A stretch of DNA of 50,243 bases, from positions 1 through 50,243 of the forward strand of contig JADZDJ010000203.1 in NCBI GenBank assembly GCA_020851115.1, read 5' to 3'. This DNA is from Pirellulales bacterium. GTDB taxonomy: Bacteria; Planctomycetota; Planctomycetia; Pirellulales; JADZDJ01. Shown here piece by piece: positions 17,889 to 27,100 of this stretch. The first letter of the stretch is position 1, and each line of letters begins with the position of its first letter. The notes under the pieces are model-generated. The model had not been told where the DNA came from and did no database searches. It was given only the letters and a program-made list of their open reading frames with translations. A program made the translations under genes and the position numbers.

Positions 17889-18210
17889 GGAATGGCGATT
17901 CCTTTGTTGGTGGCCTCGCTATGGATTTGGCAGCCAATTACCACTGGCTGTGGTAGGTGTCTCTCGACCGTGCCACTTGTCTGCCTCCAGTGGGGTCGAG
18001 AGACTCGCGCACAACTGCCGGGCCGGGTGGGAAGGGACGACGCCCCAATCGCACACCGACGGGCGCGGCTTCGATTCGGCATGGGATTCGATGCGGTTCT
18101 GCAGTGAACAAGCTCTGCAAGACTTCGGCGCACATTGGCGCTGTTTTCCGCTCGGCGCAGCGCTGTCAGGATCGTCGTCGCGATGGCGTGGCAGCTACGA
18201 ACAGCGCTCG

Positions 18211-18681
18211 TCATTCGGTGGAGACGGTCGGCAGCTTAATTTTGAAGCCGCGGACGAATGCTTCGTCGAAGTCGAAGACCTCGTCGAAGTCGTCGATGCA
18301 GTCATGTTTTGTTTTTTTCATTTGGCCGGCTTCGATCAGGTTGAATACGATGCTGCCAAAGTCGCCGGTTGTTTTCACGCCCCAACTGTTGAGGACGGAT
18401 TTGGCCATCAAGCCGTATTGATCGAGAGCGAATTGGCGAATGGCTTCGCAAAGCTGCTGGCCGGTGAGGTGGCGTTCGACCTTTTTCTTGTTTTTTGCCG
18501 GCGGCGATTCCGTTTGTTCGTTGTCGCGCGGGCGCTCTTGCCCCAGGCCGAGGACTTTGTGCGCGTATTCGAGCGATTCGAACACGAAAAAATAGGCGTC
18601 CATCTTGAATCGCGTGTCACGCTTCAAGAGTTTTGCCAACGGGTGAGAAGGATCGAGTTGGGGCATCGCGGCGGATTTCAT
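18211..18681 (-). CDS. Minf_1886 family protein (TIGR04138)
   Basis: A 156-residue protein of the family found almost only in planctomycetes and verrucomicrobia, with no established function. Seen are an N-terminal helix ending in RDTRFKMDAYFFVFESLEYAHKVLG (the DxRYxxDAYxFVxxxLxY signature), a Lys/Pro-rich linker (ESPPAKNKKKVE), then HLTGQQLCEAIRQFALDQYG and SVLNSWGVKTTGDFGSIVFNLIEAGQMKKT, which are conserved. The acidic tail DDFDEVFDFDEAFVRGFKI ends in a basic-hydrophobic strand. Cytoplasmic. The ATG at 18681 is preferred; a second ATG at 18666 is possible. The next gene upstream is the RicT-like gene, 84 bases away on the same strand. Confidence 0.9.
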   Translation of the reverse strand: MKSAAMPQLDPSHPLAKLLKRDTRFKMDAYFFVFESLEYAHKVLGLGQERPRDNEQTESPPAKNKKKVERHLTGQQLCEAIRQFALDQYGLMAKSVLNSWGVKTTGDFGSIVFNLIEAGQMKKTKHDCIDDFDEVFDFDEAFVRGFKIKLPTVSTE

Positions 18682-18765
18682 CAATGGTCTGATCAGGAAT
18701 AGGCGATCTCGTCAACGCTCCGCTCAGTTTTCAAGGTGTTCGGCACGACACTGCGGCCCATTCGA

Positions 18766-19614
18766 TCATTCGCGCCCTCCACTTCCTAACTCCTGCTCGC
18801 CAGCGCCGCGTTTTAACACGGTCAGCACCTGGGCCGCGGGAATCAGTAGACGGCGGTGGTCTTCGGTTTCGACGAGGAGCTGCTGTGCCAGGATTTCGTG
18901 GGCCAGGACGCGATTTCGGCCGCGATCGGTGAGGACTTCAGAACCGATCGGCGGCAGTTCGGTTTGCAGCGCCTCGTAGGTGTCATATTCGTACCGTAAA
19001 CAACATTTTAATCGGCCGCAACGGCCCGAGATTTTTGTGGGGTCGAGCGTGGCCTTTTGTAGCTTGGCCATTTTCATCGAAACCGGCGGCATTTCCGCAA
19101 GATGCGTGTTGCAGCAGACTGGTTTGCCGCAGTCGCCATAGTCGGCCAGCAGCTTGGCTTCGTCGCGGACTCCGATTTGGCGCATTTCGATGCGGGTTTG
19201 GAATTCGCTGGCCAATTGTTTGACTAATTCGCGAAAATCGACGCGGTTTTCGGCCAGGTAATAGACGACGACCCTCTCGCCACCAAAAACGTGTTCGAGA
19301 TCGATCAGTTCCATTTCCAGGCCAGAAGTCGCGACCAATTCGCGGCACTTGAGAAACTCATCGCGCTGTTGGGCCAGCAGCCGGTTCTGCTCGTTGAAGT
19401 CGGCGTGCGTCATGGTTCGCAGGATTTGACCCTGGACGGGGTTTTTCAGATCCTTGGTCGATTCCGGCGTAGCTTCGCAAAGGACCATGCCGCATTCGAG
19501 GCCACGGTCGGTTCGAGCAATGACTTCGGCCCCCCGCGCAAAGACATCGCTGCCGCGTGGCGACATCATGCCGAGAAGTCGCATTGCACCATAGCGGACG
19601 ACGTATTGAGGCAT
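18766..19614 (-). CDS. RicT/YaaT-like PSP1-domain protein
   Basis: A 282-residue cytoplasmic protein with the PSP1 C-terminal domain (RicT/YaaT). In Bacillus RicT joins RicA and RicF in an Fe-S-containing complex that affects RNA processing with RNase Y. Seen are MPQYVVRYGAMRLLG, RGLECGMVL, then VVVYYLAENRVDFRELVKQL and the Cys-rich core DCGKPVCC...SGRCGRLKCCLRYEYDTY, with the expected Cys set for metal or Fe-S binding. The family normally ends after the tYeev region; here there are about 70 further residues. ATG at 19614 lies seven bases from one arm of a 22-bp inverted repeat and has no visible Shine-Dalgarno site. RicA and RicF partners are not in the window. Confidence 0.92.
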   Translation of the reverse strand: MPQYVVRYGAMRLLGMMSPRGSDVFARGAEVIARTDRGLECGMVLCEATPESTKDLKNPVQGQILRTMTHADFNEQNRLLAQQRDEFLKCRELVATSGLEMELIDLEHVFGGERVVVYYLAENRVDFRELVKQLASEFQTRIEMRQIGVRDEAKLLADYGDCGKPVCCNTHLAEMPPVSMKMAKLQKATLDPTKISGRCGRLKCCLRYEYDTYEALQTELPPIGSEVLTDRGRNRVLAHEILAQQLLVETEDHRRLLIPAAQVLTVLKRGAGEQELGSGGRE

Positions 19615-19620
19615 GAGGGG

Positions 19621-19792
19621 TGGGTTCAGGGTTCAAGGTTCAGAGTATAAGGTTCAGCGTGCTGTCATGTTGAGTTCGTGCGTCGATAGGGGGATTTTGG
19701 GCGATTGTAAACATCCAGTTCAAGGGGGATAAAATCGCGAGTGATGCCGTGCCGCCTGAAATGTGTCGTCTGAACCTCGAACCCTGAACCCT
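19621..19792. repeat. 22-bp inverted repeat pair bracketing a 172-bp intergenic segment
   Basis: The left arm 19621-19642 (TGGGTTCAGGGTTCAAGGTT then CA) matches the reverse complement of the right arm 19771-19792 at 20 of 22 positions. The core is a tandem GGGTTCA-type heptamer. The segment fills the space between the RicT-like start codon (19614) and the stop codon of the acylase gene, whose TAG lies inside the right arm (19791-19793). It encodes nothing recognisable. It could fold into a long hairpin in the acylase-ricT transcript or be a small non-autonomous element. Confidence 0.65.
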
Positions 19793-22028
19793 ATTGCCCT
19801 GGATGATAGCACTGCCGCGCGCTGGCCAGCACTTCGTCCCAGTGGAACACCTCGGGTTTGAATTTGCCGGCAGCCATGAGTTCGGCTTGATCGAAGTAAT
19901 GAGGAGAATCGGGATCGGCGCTAGCGCCGAAGTTTACCAGCGTGCCGCCACGGAAGCGGTCGCCAAATTCGTAAGCGGCAAGATAGGTAGCGCCGACGAG
20001 GGCATAATGCTTCTTTTGCGTTTCAACAAACGGGACATTCAGCACTGGACTGTAATACTGGGTGAAAATGATTCCCATCGGGCCGTGGCCGCCGACGCAA
20101 GGCAAGCTTGGCTCTGCATCGCTGAACGGAAGCGGGAAGAGGTTGATCATCCGCGGATGGCGTTGCACTCGATGCGCATCGCCCCAGCGAACTTGCCAAT
20201 CTCCAAACTTCTGCGACAGCGAATCGGCCGCGGCAACGAGGGCCTCAATCTGGGCGACCGGTTTATCGACGAATTCGGGCAACAGTTGCTCGCCGGGATA
20301 TTCAGCGCCGTAGAGCCGTTCGTACCAGGCGGTGCAAAGCGTAGCCGCGGTGCTGTCGGACGTGATTTTGCCGTCCCATCGCTCTAATCGATCGACCAGC
20401 GGGAGTGCGCGGCCGGCCAACTGTGGATTGCAGATGTTCACGGTCTCCATCGCCGCCATAAACTTCGGCATTTCATGGATCGCCCAATAGAGCGTCGTGT
20501 CGAAGGCCGTTTGTTCGAGCAATTCCAGCGTCCAGTCATCGCGTGCTTGTAGCAGTTCACGCGAGCGTTTGGCGCGGAGTTTGTCGTCGTCGGCGTCTTC
20601 AAACATGTAATCGGGAAATCGCCGACGGTCGGGGTTGTCGAGATGCGTCGTGGTAAATGGCGACGAGTTGCAGTTTTGTAAATAGCCAGCCTGGGGATTC
20701 AGCAACTGCGGCAATTCATCGAACGAATGAAAACCACTCCAGGCGGTGCGCGGATTGCTGCCGTCGACGGGGTTTGTCCAATCGAAGCTTGGATCGCGCC
20801 GCGGAATGGATCCGCCGTAAAGATAAAAGACGCTGCCTTCGCGATCGGCACACAGCACGTTCATGAATGGAATTTGCAACATCGACATCGCGCGCCGGAA
20901 TTCCGCGACATTCCGAGCTTTTGCCATGCGCAGGGTTTGACGCAAGGGGCGCAACTCGAACAAATCCGCTACGCGGGCGGCCAAATAGTGCGCATCGTCC
21001 TCTTGGGCGACCACTGGGCCGTAATGAGTTTTTCGGAACGCGTACCGCTTGGGTACAACGCCTTGCGATCCAAGCACGCCGATCGTTTCGGTCCACTGGG
21101 TTGCGTCGCGCGTGGCATTGTCGTAGCGATACCTGAGCGGCCGCAGGCGGTCGTCGAACGTTAACCGCCAAAGATCAGCGATGTCAGGCTCATTGGTGGT
21201 GAGCGCCCAACCGAGGCTGTCATTGTGTCCGAGGCTCGGCAATGGGTTCCCGAAAAACATCGCCCCGGCGACGTTCAAGCCTTCGCCGCTGCGCAGATGA
21301 GCCTCGTAAAGCTGAGTAAAGCCAAACTGCGGCAGATGCGGATTGACGAGCAAAAGAGCTTTGCCGTCGCGAGTTTTCTGCGGGGCGATGGCCCAGGCGT
21401 TCGAGCCGCTGGCGGCCCAAATGCGGGGATTCACCCGCGGCAGAAAGTTGCGATCGAGCCGCGTGTAGCGAAAGCACATTTCCAACGTCAGATGGCGGCT
21501 GAATGCCAAGAGGTGCCACGGCTCGAACCTCTGGATGAGCCGCGGCTTGACTTGAGGATGTTTCGCCAGATAGTAGTTCAAGCCACTGATAAAGGCTTCG
21601 GTCAATCGCCGATCGGCCGGATCGCAGTGGGCGAAATCTTCTCGCGACCGGGGCACGATTTCAAAGGCCCGATTGAGAAAATCGGAATTCATTCCCGTCG
21701 GGCCATGCACTTCGCTATATCGCCCGAGCGAGAGGATGTAATTGTCTTCGACTTGCCAAAAGTTGTCTTCAGCCTGAGCGTAGGCCAAACCGAACAACGT
21801 GGCGGCGTCCGTCGCGCCATCGATGTGCGGCGTGCCGTAGGAGTCGCGGAGAATCGTGACGCTTTCTGCCAATTGCTCCGCGGATGCCAATTGATGCTCG
21901 CGACTTGTTCCCAGGTCGATTGCCTTGGAAGACGAGGCCTGGACCGCTGGCGGCTCCGCGGCCAGACTTGTCAATGGAAACATGACAACCATCCAAACCA
22001 AGGCGATTTTTGCCGCAACGCACTTCAT
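19791..22028 (-). CDS. Penicillin acylase family protein (Ntn hydrolase)
   Basis: A 745-residue exported precursor of the N-terminal-nucleophile hydrolases that include penicillin acylase and acyl-homoserine-lactone acylases. A signal peptide (MKCVAAKIALVWMVVMFPLT..AAE) is followed by an alpha chain with VTILRDSYGTPHI and FGLAYAQAEDNFWQVE. The autocleavage site GSNAWA puts the nucleophile Ser209 at the start of the beta chain, and LLVNPHLP, SLGHNDSLGWALTTNEPD follow, the normal order. Linear amides such as acyl-homoserine lactones or peptides are typical substrates; which one is not determinable. The ATG at 22028 is chosen for the signal peptide; the frame extends to 22121. It is separated from the next minus-strand gene by the inverted repeat. 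Confidence 0.93.
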   Translation of the reverse strand: MKCVAAKIALVWMVVMFPLTSLAAEPPAVQASSSKAIDLGTSREHQLASAEQLAESVTILRDSYGTPHIDGATDAATLFGLAYAQAEDNFWQVEDNYILSLGRYSEVHGPTGMNSDFLNRAFEIVPRSREDFAHCDPADRRLTEAFISGLNYYLAKHPQVKPRLIQRFEPWHLLAFSRHLTLEMCFRYTRLDRNFLPRVNPRIWAASGSNAWAIAPQKTRDGKALLLVNPHLPQFGFTQLYEAHLRSGEGLNVAGAMFFGNPLPSLGHNDSLGWALTTNEPDIADLWRLTFDDRLRPLRYRYDNATRDATQWTETIGVLGSQGVVPKRYAFRKTHYGPVVAQEDDAHYLAARVADLFELRPLRQTLRMAKARNVAEFRRAMSMLQIPFMNVLCADREGSVFYLYGGSIPRRDPSFDWTNPVDGSNPRTAWSGFHSFDELPQLLNPQAGYLQNCNSSPFTTTHLDNPDRRRFPDYMFEDADDDKLRAKRSRELLQARDDWTLELLEQTAFDTTLYWAIHEMPKFMAAMETVNICNPQLAGRALPLVDRLERWDGKITSDSTAATLCTAWYERLYGAEYPGEQLLPEFVDKPVAQIEALVAAADSLSQKFGDWQVRWGDAHRVQRHPRMINLFPLPFSDAEPSLPCVGGHGPMGIIFTQYYSPVLNVPFVETQKKHYALVGATYLAAYEFGDRFRGGTLVNFGASADPDSPHYFDQAELMAAGKFKPEVFHWDEVLASARQCYHPGQ

Positions 22029-22687
22029 CGAGAAGCGATGCCGGGAATACGGCTGGCGAAGGGAGATTAATGCGAAATCTCGCCGCAGAATCGCCACCGC
22101 CGATGATGTTGTCGAATACAATGGGACTGCGCTGCTATTTTAGCGAGTCGATCTGAACATCTACAACGCGAACCAAACGATCTGATTCGCTGACATTGTA
22201 GAGTGTGTGCATGGGATTCAACCAATGTTGGAAAATTCGGCCGACGACGGATGCAATCGAGGGGGCGATTTGCGAAGTATCTTGTCGATTCTGTCAGCCC
22301 CCGTTCTCGCGGATCGGCGATCGAGCGAATGAAGCCATCGATCGGCCAGTTGGTTTTTCATCGCTTTCCCAAACAACCATCAAGATGTCCATTCGCTCCA
22401 TCGTCCGATCGAGCCGACCTGGAACTTCCTGCGCCGTCCACCAGGGCATATTTGAGTTCATATGTTTCTCGGCAGCCTAAATTCTGACCTCGGCAAATGG
22501 AGAAATGCCTCTCGTCTGAGGATGGAATCTCAGGCATCGACGAATACGATAGGCTCGTCGGCGTACTGGAGGGCTTTGGTTTGTCCGCTTGTCAATCAAG
22601 CTTTGGACCATTGCGGTGCAGATTCGTAAAGGTAGCCTAGTGCCATTATAGTATATCGGCTTCACTTATCCAATCCAAAGGCTCACC
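22029..22687. other. Divergent intergenic region, no gene seen
   Basis: About 660 bases between the divergent acylase and pseudo-sulfatase genes. Several short open frames exist, none protein-like. Both promoters should lie here; a TATAGT at 22647-22652 could be a -10 element for the plus-strand gene but has no good -35 partner at 17 bases. Confidence 0.4.
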
Positions 22688-23968
22688 GTGCTTCAACCGA
22701 ACATCATCTGCTTGGCCATCGATCGGCTGCATATTGGTTATCTGGGAGCATATGGAAGCACATGGGTCAGCACTCCGGCTTTGGATCGATTGGCGAGTGA
22801 ATCGCTGGTACTCGATCGGATGATGATCGATTCACCGCAATTGCAGAGTCTCTATCGTTCGTTGTGGCTGGGGTGTCATGCGATGGTTCCAGAAGCGCGA
22901 ATTGCTGGGACCGAGCCGATGCCTGCGCGCTTGGCAAACGCTGGTTGGAAGACAACACTTTTCACCGACGACCCCACGCTAGCGGCCCATCCGCTGGCCG
23001 ATGCGTTCGACCAACGGTTTATTGCGGAGCGGTATGACAGGCTACAAAATGACGTTCGTTCTGTGGCCGAAGATCTTTCGGATACCGACGCCGCGGCATT
23101 TTTTGCCCAGGCGATAGATTGGCTGGAAAAGTCGCCGCGAACGCCGTTTTTGTTGTGGGCACATACCGGCACGCTAGGGAAAATTTGGGATGCCCCACTG
23201 AACTTTCGTGCTCAATATCACGACGAAGACGATCCTGCGGCTGAAGATTGGTCGTCCGTGCCGAATCGTGTGTTTTCCGAGAAAGCCGATCCCGACGAAT
23301 TGCTTGGCTTGCGCCACGCCTACGCCGGACAGGTTTCGCTAATCGACGAACTGGTTGGTTCGCTGATCGAAGTAATCGATCGATCGCCGGCTGCGCCGAA
23401 CACGATGTTGGTCGTTGTTTCGACGCGCGGGTTTCCTCTGGGCGAACATGGACGTATCGGATTGTGCGATGAGGCGTTGTATGCTGAATTGACGCATGTT
23501 CCGTGTTTTGTTCGATTGCCGCAGGGCGCGGGGGCAAGTCTGCGATCTCAGTCGCTCGTTCAGCCGGCCGACCTCTGTGCAACCTTGTTGGACATCGCCT
23601 GCGGTTCATCGTCCAGGCAATCGCCAATTGCCAGCGCCAACGGCCGATCGATTCTGCCGCTGGCCTGCGGCGATTCGGCAGGAATCTTGGATCGGGCGTT
23701 CGCCATATCACCAGATCATGGCTGTCGCGTGGAAACGCCTGCTTGGGCGATGCGATTGTCGCCTGCAACCAAACGGTCATTTCAACCACAAGTCGAATTG
23801 TTCGTCAAACCTGATGATTGGTGTGAAGTCAATGAAGTTTCCGGACTGTGCCCGGAAATCGTCGATCAGTTGCAAAGCGTGCTAGCGGAATTTAGGCAGG
23901 GCTGTGAAACTGGCGAAGCCGCTGCTTGGCTGCCGCTAGGGCAGCAGCTTATTTTTGGCTTCGAATAG
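22688..23968 (+). CDS. Sulfatase-fold protein lacking the catalytic motif
   Basis: A 426-residue alkaline-phosphatase-superfamily protein related to sulfatases: NIICLAIDRLHIGYLGAYG at the N-terminus, then TPALDRLASES, and later PLGEHGRIGLCDEALYAELTHVP. Active sulfatases need CxPxR (or SxPxR), where Cys or Ser is oxidised to formylglycine. Here the equivalent region reads DSPQLQSLYRSLWLG, without the Cys/Ser-x-Pro-x-Arg. The first metal-binding Asp pair is DR rather than DD, and the later D(N/H)G metal motif is STRG. I therefore read it as a catalytically dead or repurposed member. It has no signal peptide. The start is GTG at 22688, with AAAGG about 10 bases upstream. Next downstream is the giant secreted protein. 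Confidence 0.88.
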   Translation: MLQPNIICLAIDRLHIGYLGAYGSTWVSTPALDRLASESLVLDRMMIDSPQLQSLYRSLWLGCHAMVPEARIAGTEPMPARLANAGWKTTLFTDDPTLAAHPLADAFDQRFIAERYDRLQNDVRSVAEDLSDTDAAAFFAQAIDWLEKSPRTPFLLWAHTGTLGKIWDAPLNFRAQYHDEDDPAAEDWSSVPNRVFSEKADPDELLGLRHAYAGQVSLIDELVGSLIEVIDRSPAAPNTMLVVVSTRGFPLGEHGRIGLCDEALYAELTHVPCFVRLPQGAGASLRSQSLVQPADLCATLLDIACGSSSRQSPIASANGRSILPLACGDSAGILDRAFAISPDHGCRVETPAWAMRLSPATKRSFQPQVELFVKPDDWCEVNEVSGLCPEIVDQLQSVLAEFRQGCETGEAAAWLPLGQQLIFGFE

Positions 23969-24111
23969 CGCAAGTCGGTAGTTCATTTGTACTTGGGCGA
24001 AAGAATCCGGTCTGGGGCCGATTGCGTCTTGGCGCTATAATTTCCCCATTCCTTGCCAGCCATTCGTGCGGCGGCAACTCAAGGACGAGATCATCAGCGG
24101 TTGGGTCATCC

Positions 24112-27100
24112 ATGCGCGGACAAGGAAGTCCGAATGCGCTTCGCCATCTCGCGCGCTCAATTGCCCGCGACGGCCAGAGTGCTTGGCGCTGGCGTTGCGG
24201 GCCGATCGCCGTGCGACGCACGCTGTTCGCATTGCTGATCGCGATTTTGAGCGCTAAGTCGGCTCAGGCTGAACCGACCGTGCAACTCCGTATCTCGTGG
24301 GGCGGTGGGGTAAAAACGCAGTGGCGCGGCTCCATCACCACCGACCACGGCAAGCTCAGTTTGGTGCGGTTGCTCGGCGAAGAGTCGGATGCTCCAGGTG
24401 CCGTTTGGGAGGAGCACGGTCGGATCGAGATTCGCCAACCGTCGCCCCAGTCGTACGACGCCATCGACATCGACGTAGCCGCGCCATCCGAGGCTACGCT
24501 GCGCATCGAACTGGCCGATTCCTCGTCGTCGGAGGAGGCGCCAATCCCCCAGGAAATCCCGTTGCACAGCGTGCTGAATAAGCCGACGGTACGAGATCTC
24601 GACAAGGCCAATAATCGAATTCGCGTGGCGCGCATTTCTTCAGATCCGCTCCATGTAAATCTCTCGCGCGACCATTTGGTGTTCTCGCCAGGCGAGAAAC
24701 TCCAATTCGAGGTCGAGCCGCGGTTTTTGCCGATTGCCGCCGGAACACCGGTGCAATTGCGAACAAAGCTGATCTCAATCGCCAATGGACAGGAATCGAA
24801 CGAGCAAGAGCAGTCTGGAAAGGCGACGGCCGACAGCGCAGATCCGGCGACGAGCGTGTGGGAATTTATTCTGCCGGATGCTGAAGGGGTTTACGAAATC
24901 TTGATCGAAGCTCTCGTGCAAACCAATTGGGGGTTTCCCAAACGGCTCAAGGCAATTGCCGAGCGTCGGATACAGCTCGTCGTGATCGACGACCACGCGC
25001 CGCAGAAGGCATCCGACGTCCCTGTCGTTTGGACGCGCCTCATGGAACTCGATCCGGCAAACCCCGCATGGTACGAACGTTTTCGTTCGTGGTCGCTGTC
25101 GAATCGAATCGGCCCGCTGGGCAGCGGCGGGATGCAATCGTGGCAGCATCCTACGCTTGGCTCGATGACCCGCTTGAAGGAGCATCGTGACGACCAGGAA
25201 CCACCTTGGGAAGCCTATCCGCTCACCATCAGCCATCCTGGCACTCCGCATGTCTTAGAAGTCGAATATCCCAGCGACATTCCGCAAACCCTGGCAGTCA
25301 GCGTCGTCGAGCCGAACGCCGCAGGAATGGTGATGTCGATTGGCATCGATTCCGGAGTGTTCGTCGTTGACGAGCCGATGGCCGCGACTGCCGCGGAAAT
25401 GCTGCGACATCACGTGATCTTCTGGCCGCGCACGGCATCGCCGCTGGTGGTGCTGGCAAATCGTGGAATCGGATCGCCGGCGGTATACGGGAAAATTCGT
25501 GTCGTAGCAGGGCCAAGCAAACTGCCGCCGCTGTTCCCCGTTGCCGAGCCATCCGAGCGGCTGCTGGCCGGCTACATGGGCCGGCCGCTGATCGCGGAAA
25601 ATTTTGGCGCGCCCGAGGCGCTCGCCGCGTCCATTGGGCGCAGTTTGAAGGACTGGCGAACCTTCTATTTGAGTGCGACACGCTTGGCGGAATTTCTGCA
25701 ACACGTGGGCTACAACGGTCAGATGCTGACAGTCATGTCCGACGGTAGCGCGATCTATCCTAGCCGGCTCTTGCAAGCCACGCCGCGTTACGACAATGGC
25801 GAGCTATTCGACTCGGGGCAAGACCCGGTGCGGAAGGATGTGCTCGAAATGACGCTCCGTATTTTCGATCGGGAAGGCATCAAGCTGATCCCTTCGCTGC
25901 GGTTCGATGCTCCTCTTCCCGAGTTGGAATCGCGCCTGCGAAGGGGCGGAGCCGATGCCGAAGGCATCCGCTTGATTGGAGCCGACGGCCACGAACATGG
26001 CGACGCGAGCCGACCACTGGCGACTCATCTTCCGCTTTACAATCCGCTGAATCCGCACGTTCAGCAAGCGATGATTGCCGTGGTCCACGAACTGACGGAG
26101 CGATATGGCAAGCATCCTTCATTCGCAGGCGTGGCGATCGAGCTATCGGCCGACTGCTGCACGCAGTTGCCCGGCGAGGCATGGGGGTTCGACAACGACA
26201 CTCTCAAACGCTTCGAGCAGGCGACCAAGATCAAGGTGCTCGGTGCCGGCGCGACTCGGTTTACCGATCGCGCGCAATTGCTGGCACCGCTGCCTCGCTC
26301 TCGCTTCGTCGCCGGCCCCGAGCACGAACAGTGGCTCAAGTGGCGCGCCGATGGATTAGCCGAATTCTATCGGAGAATGCAGGCCGAGCTGACGGCGTCG
26401 CGGCCAGACACGGTGTTGTATCTTGCCGCCACGAATTTGTTCGACAGTCGCGAAGCGCAGCAGTGGCTTCGGCCCTCACTGCCGCCAAAGGCTCGGGCCG
26501 ATGAGGTGCTGTTGACCTTTGGATTGAAGCCCGAATTGCTGCAGCACGATCGGGGGCTGGTCTTTCTCAAGCCCGAGCGCATTTTGCCTCCTGGACCCAT
26601 CGCGGACCAAGCGGTGCAGGTCGCAGTAAATCGGGCTCCTGAACTCGACGCCGCGTTCAACCGCCTGCCGGCAACTGGGACGTTGCTATTGAACGATTCC
26701 TGGATGCGAGACGATGCGCAACCTTTGAAATTGCCCTCCTTCGATCAGAAGAGTCCGTTCGGCAGGGATAAGACGAACCTGATGCTGTACTCGCATCTCT
26801 TGCCCTCGGCGCGCCGCAATCGCGAGCGGTTTATTCATGCGCTGGCCACACTCGATGCCGAGGCGATTTTCGACGGCGGCTGGCTGCTGCCCGTGGGGCA
26901 AGAAGATTCGCTGGTCGATCTGATCGCAACTTATCGTCGTTTGCCGGTGGGCAATTTCCAGGTCCACACCGACGCCACCCTGCCGGTGACAATCCGTAGC
27001 GCCGTGGTGGGAAATAGCGCGTATTCCTACCTGGTAAACGACAGCAGGTGGCCAATGACGGTGGATTTGTCGACTGTCTTGCCACCGGGTTGCCGCGTCG

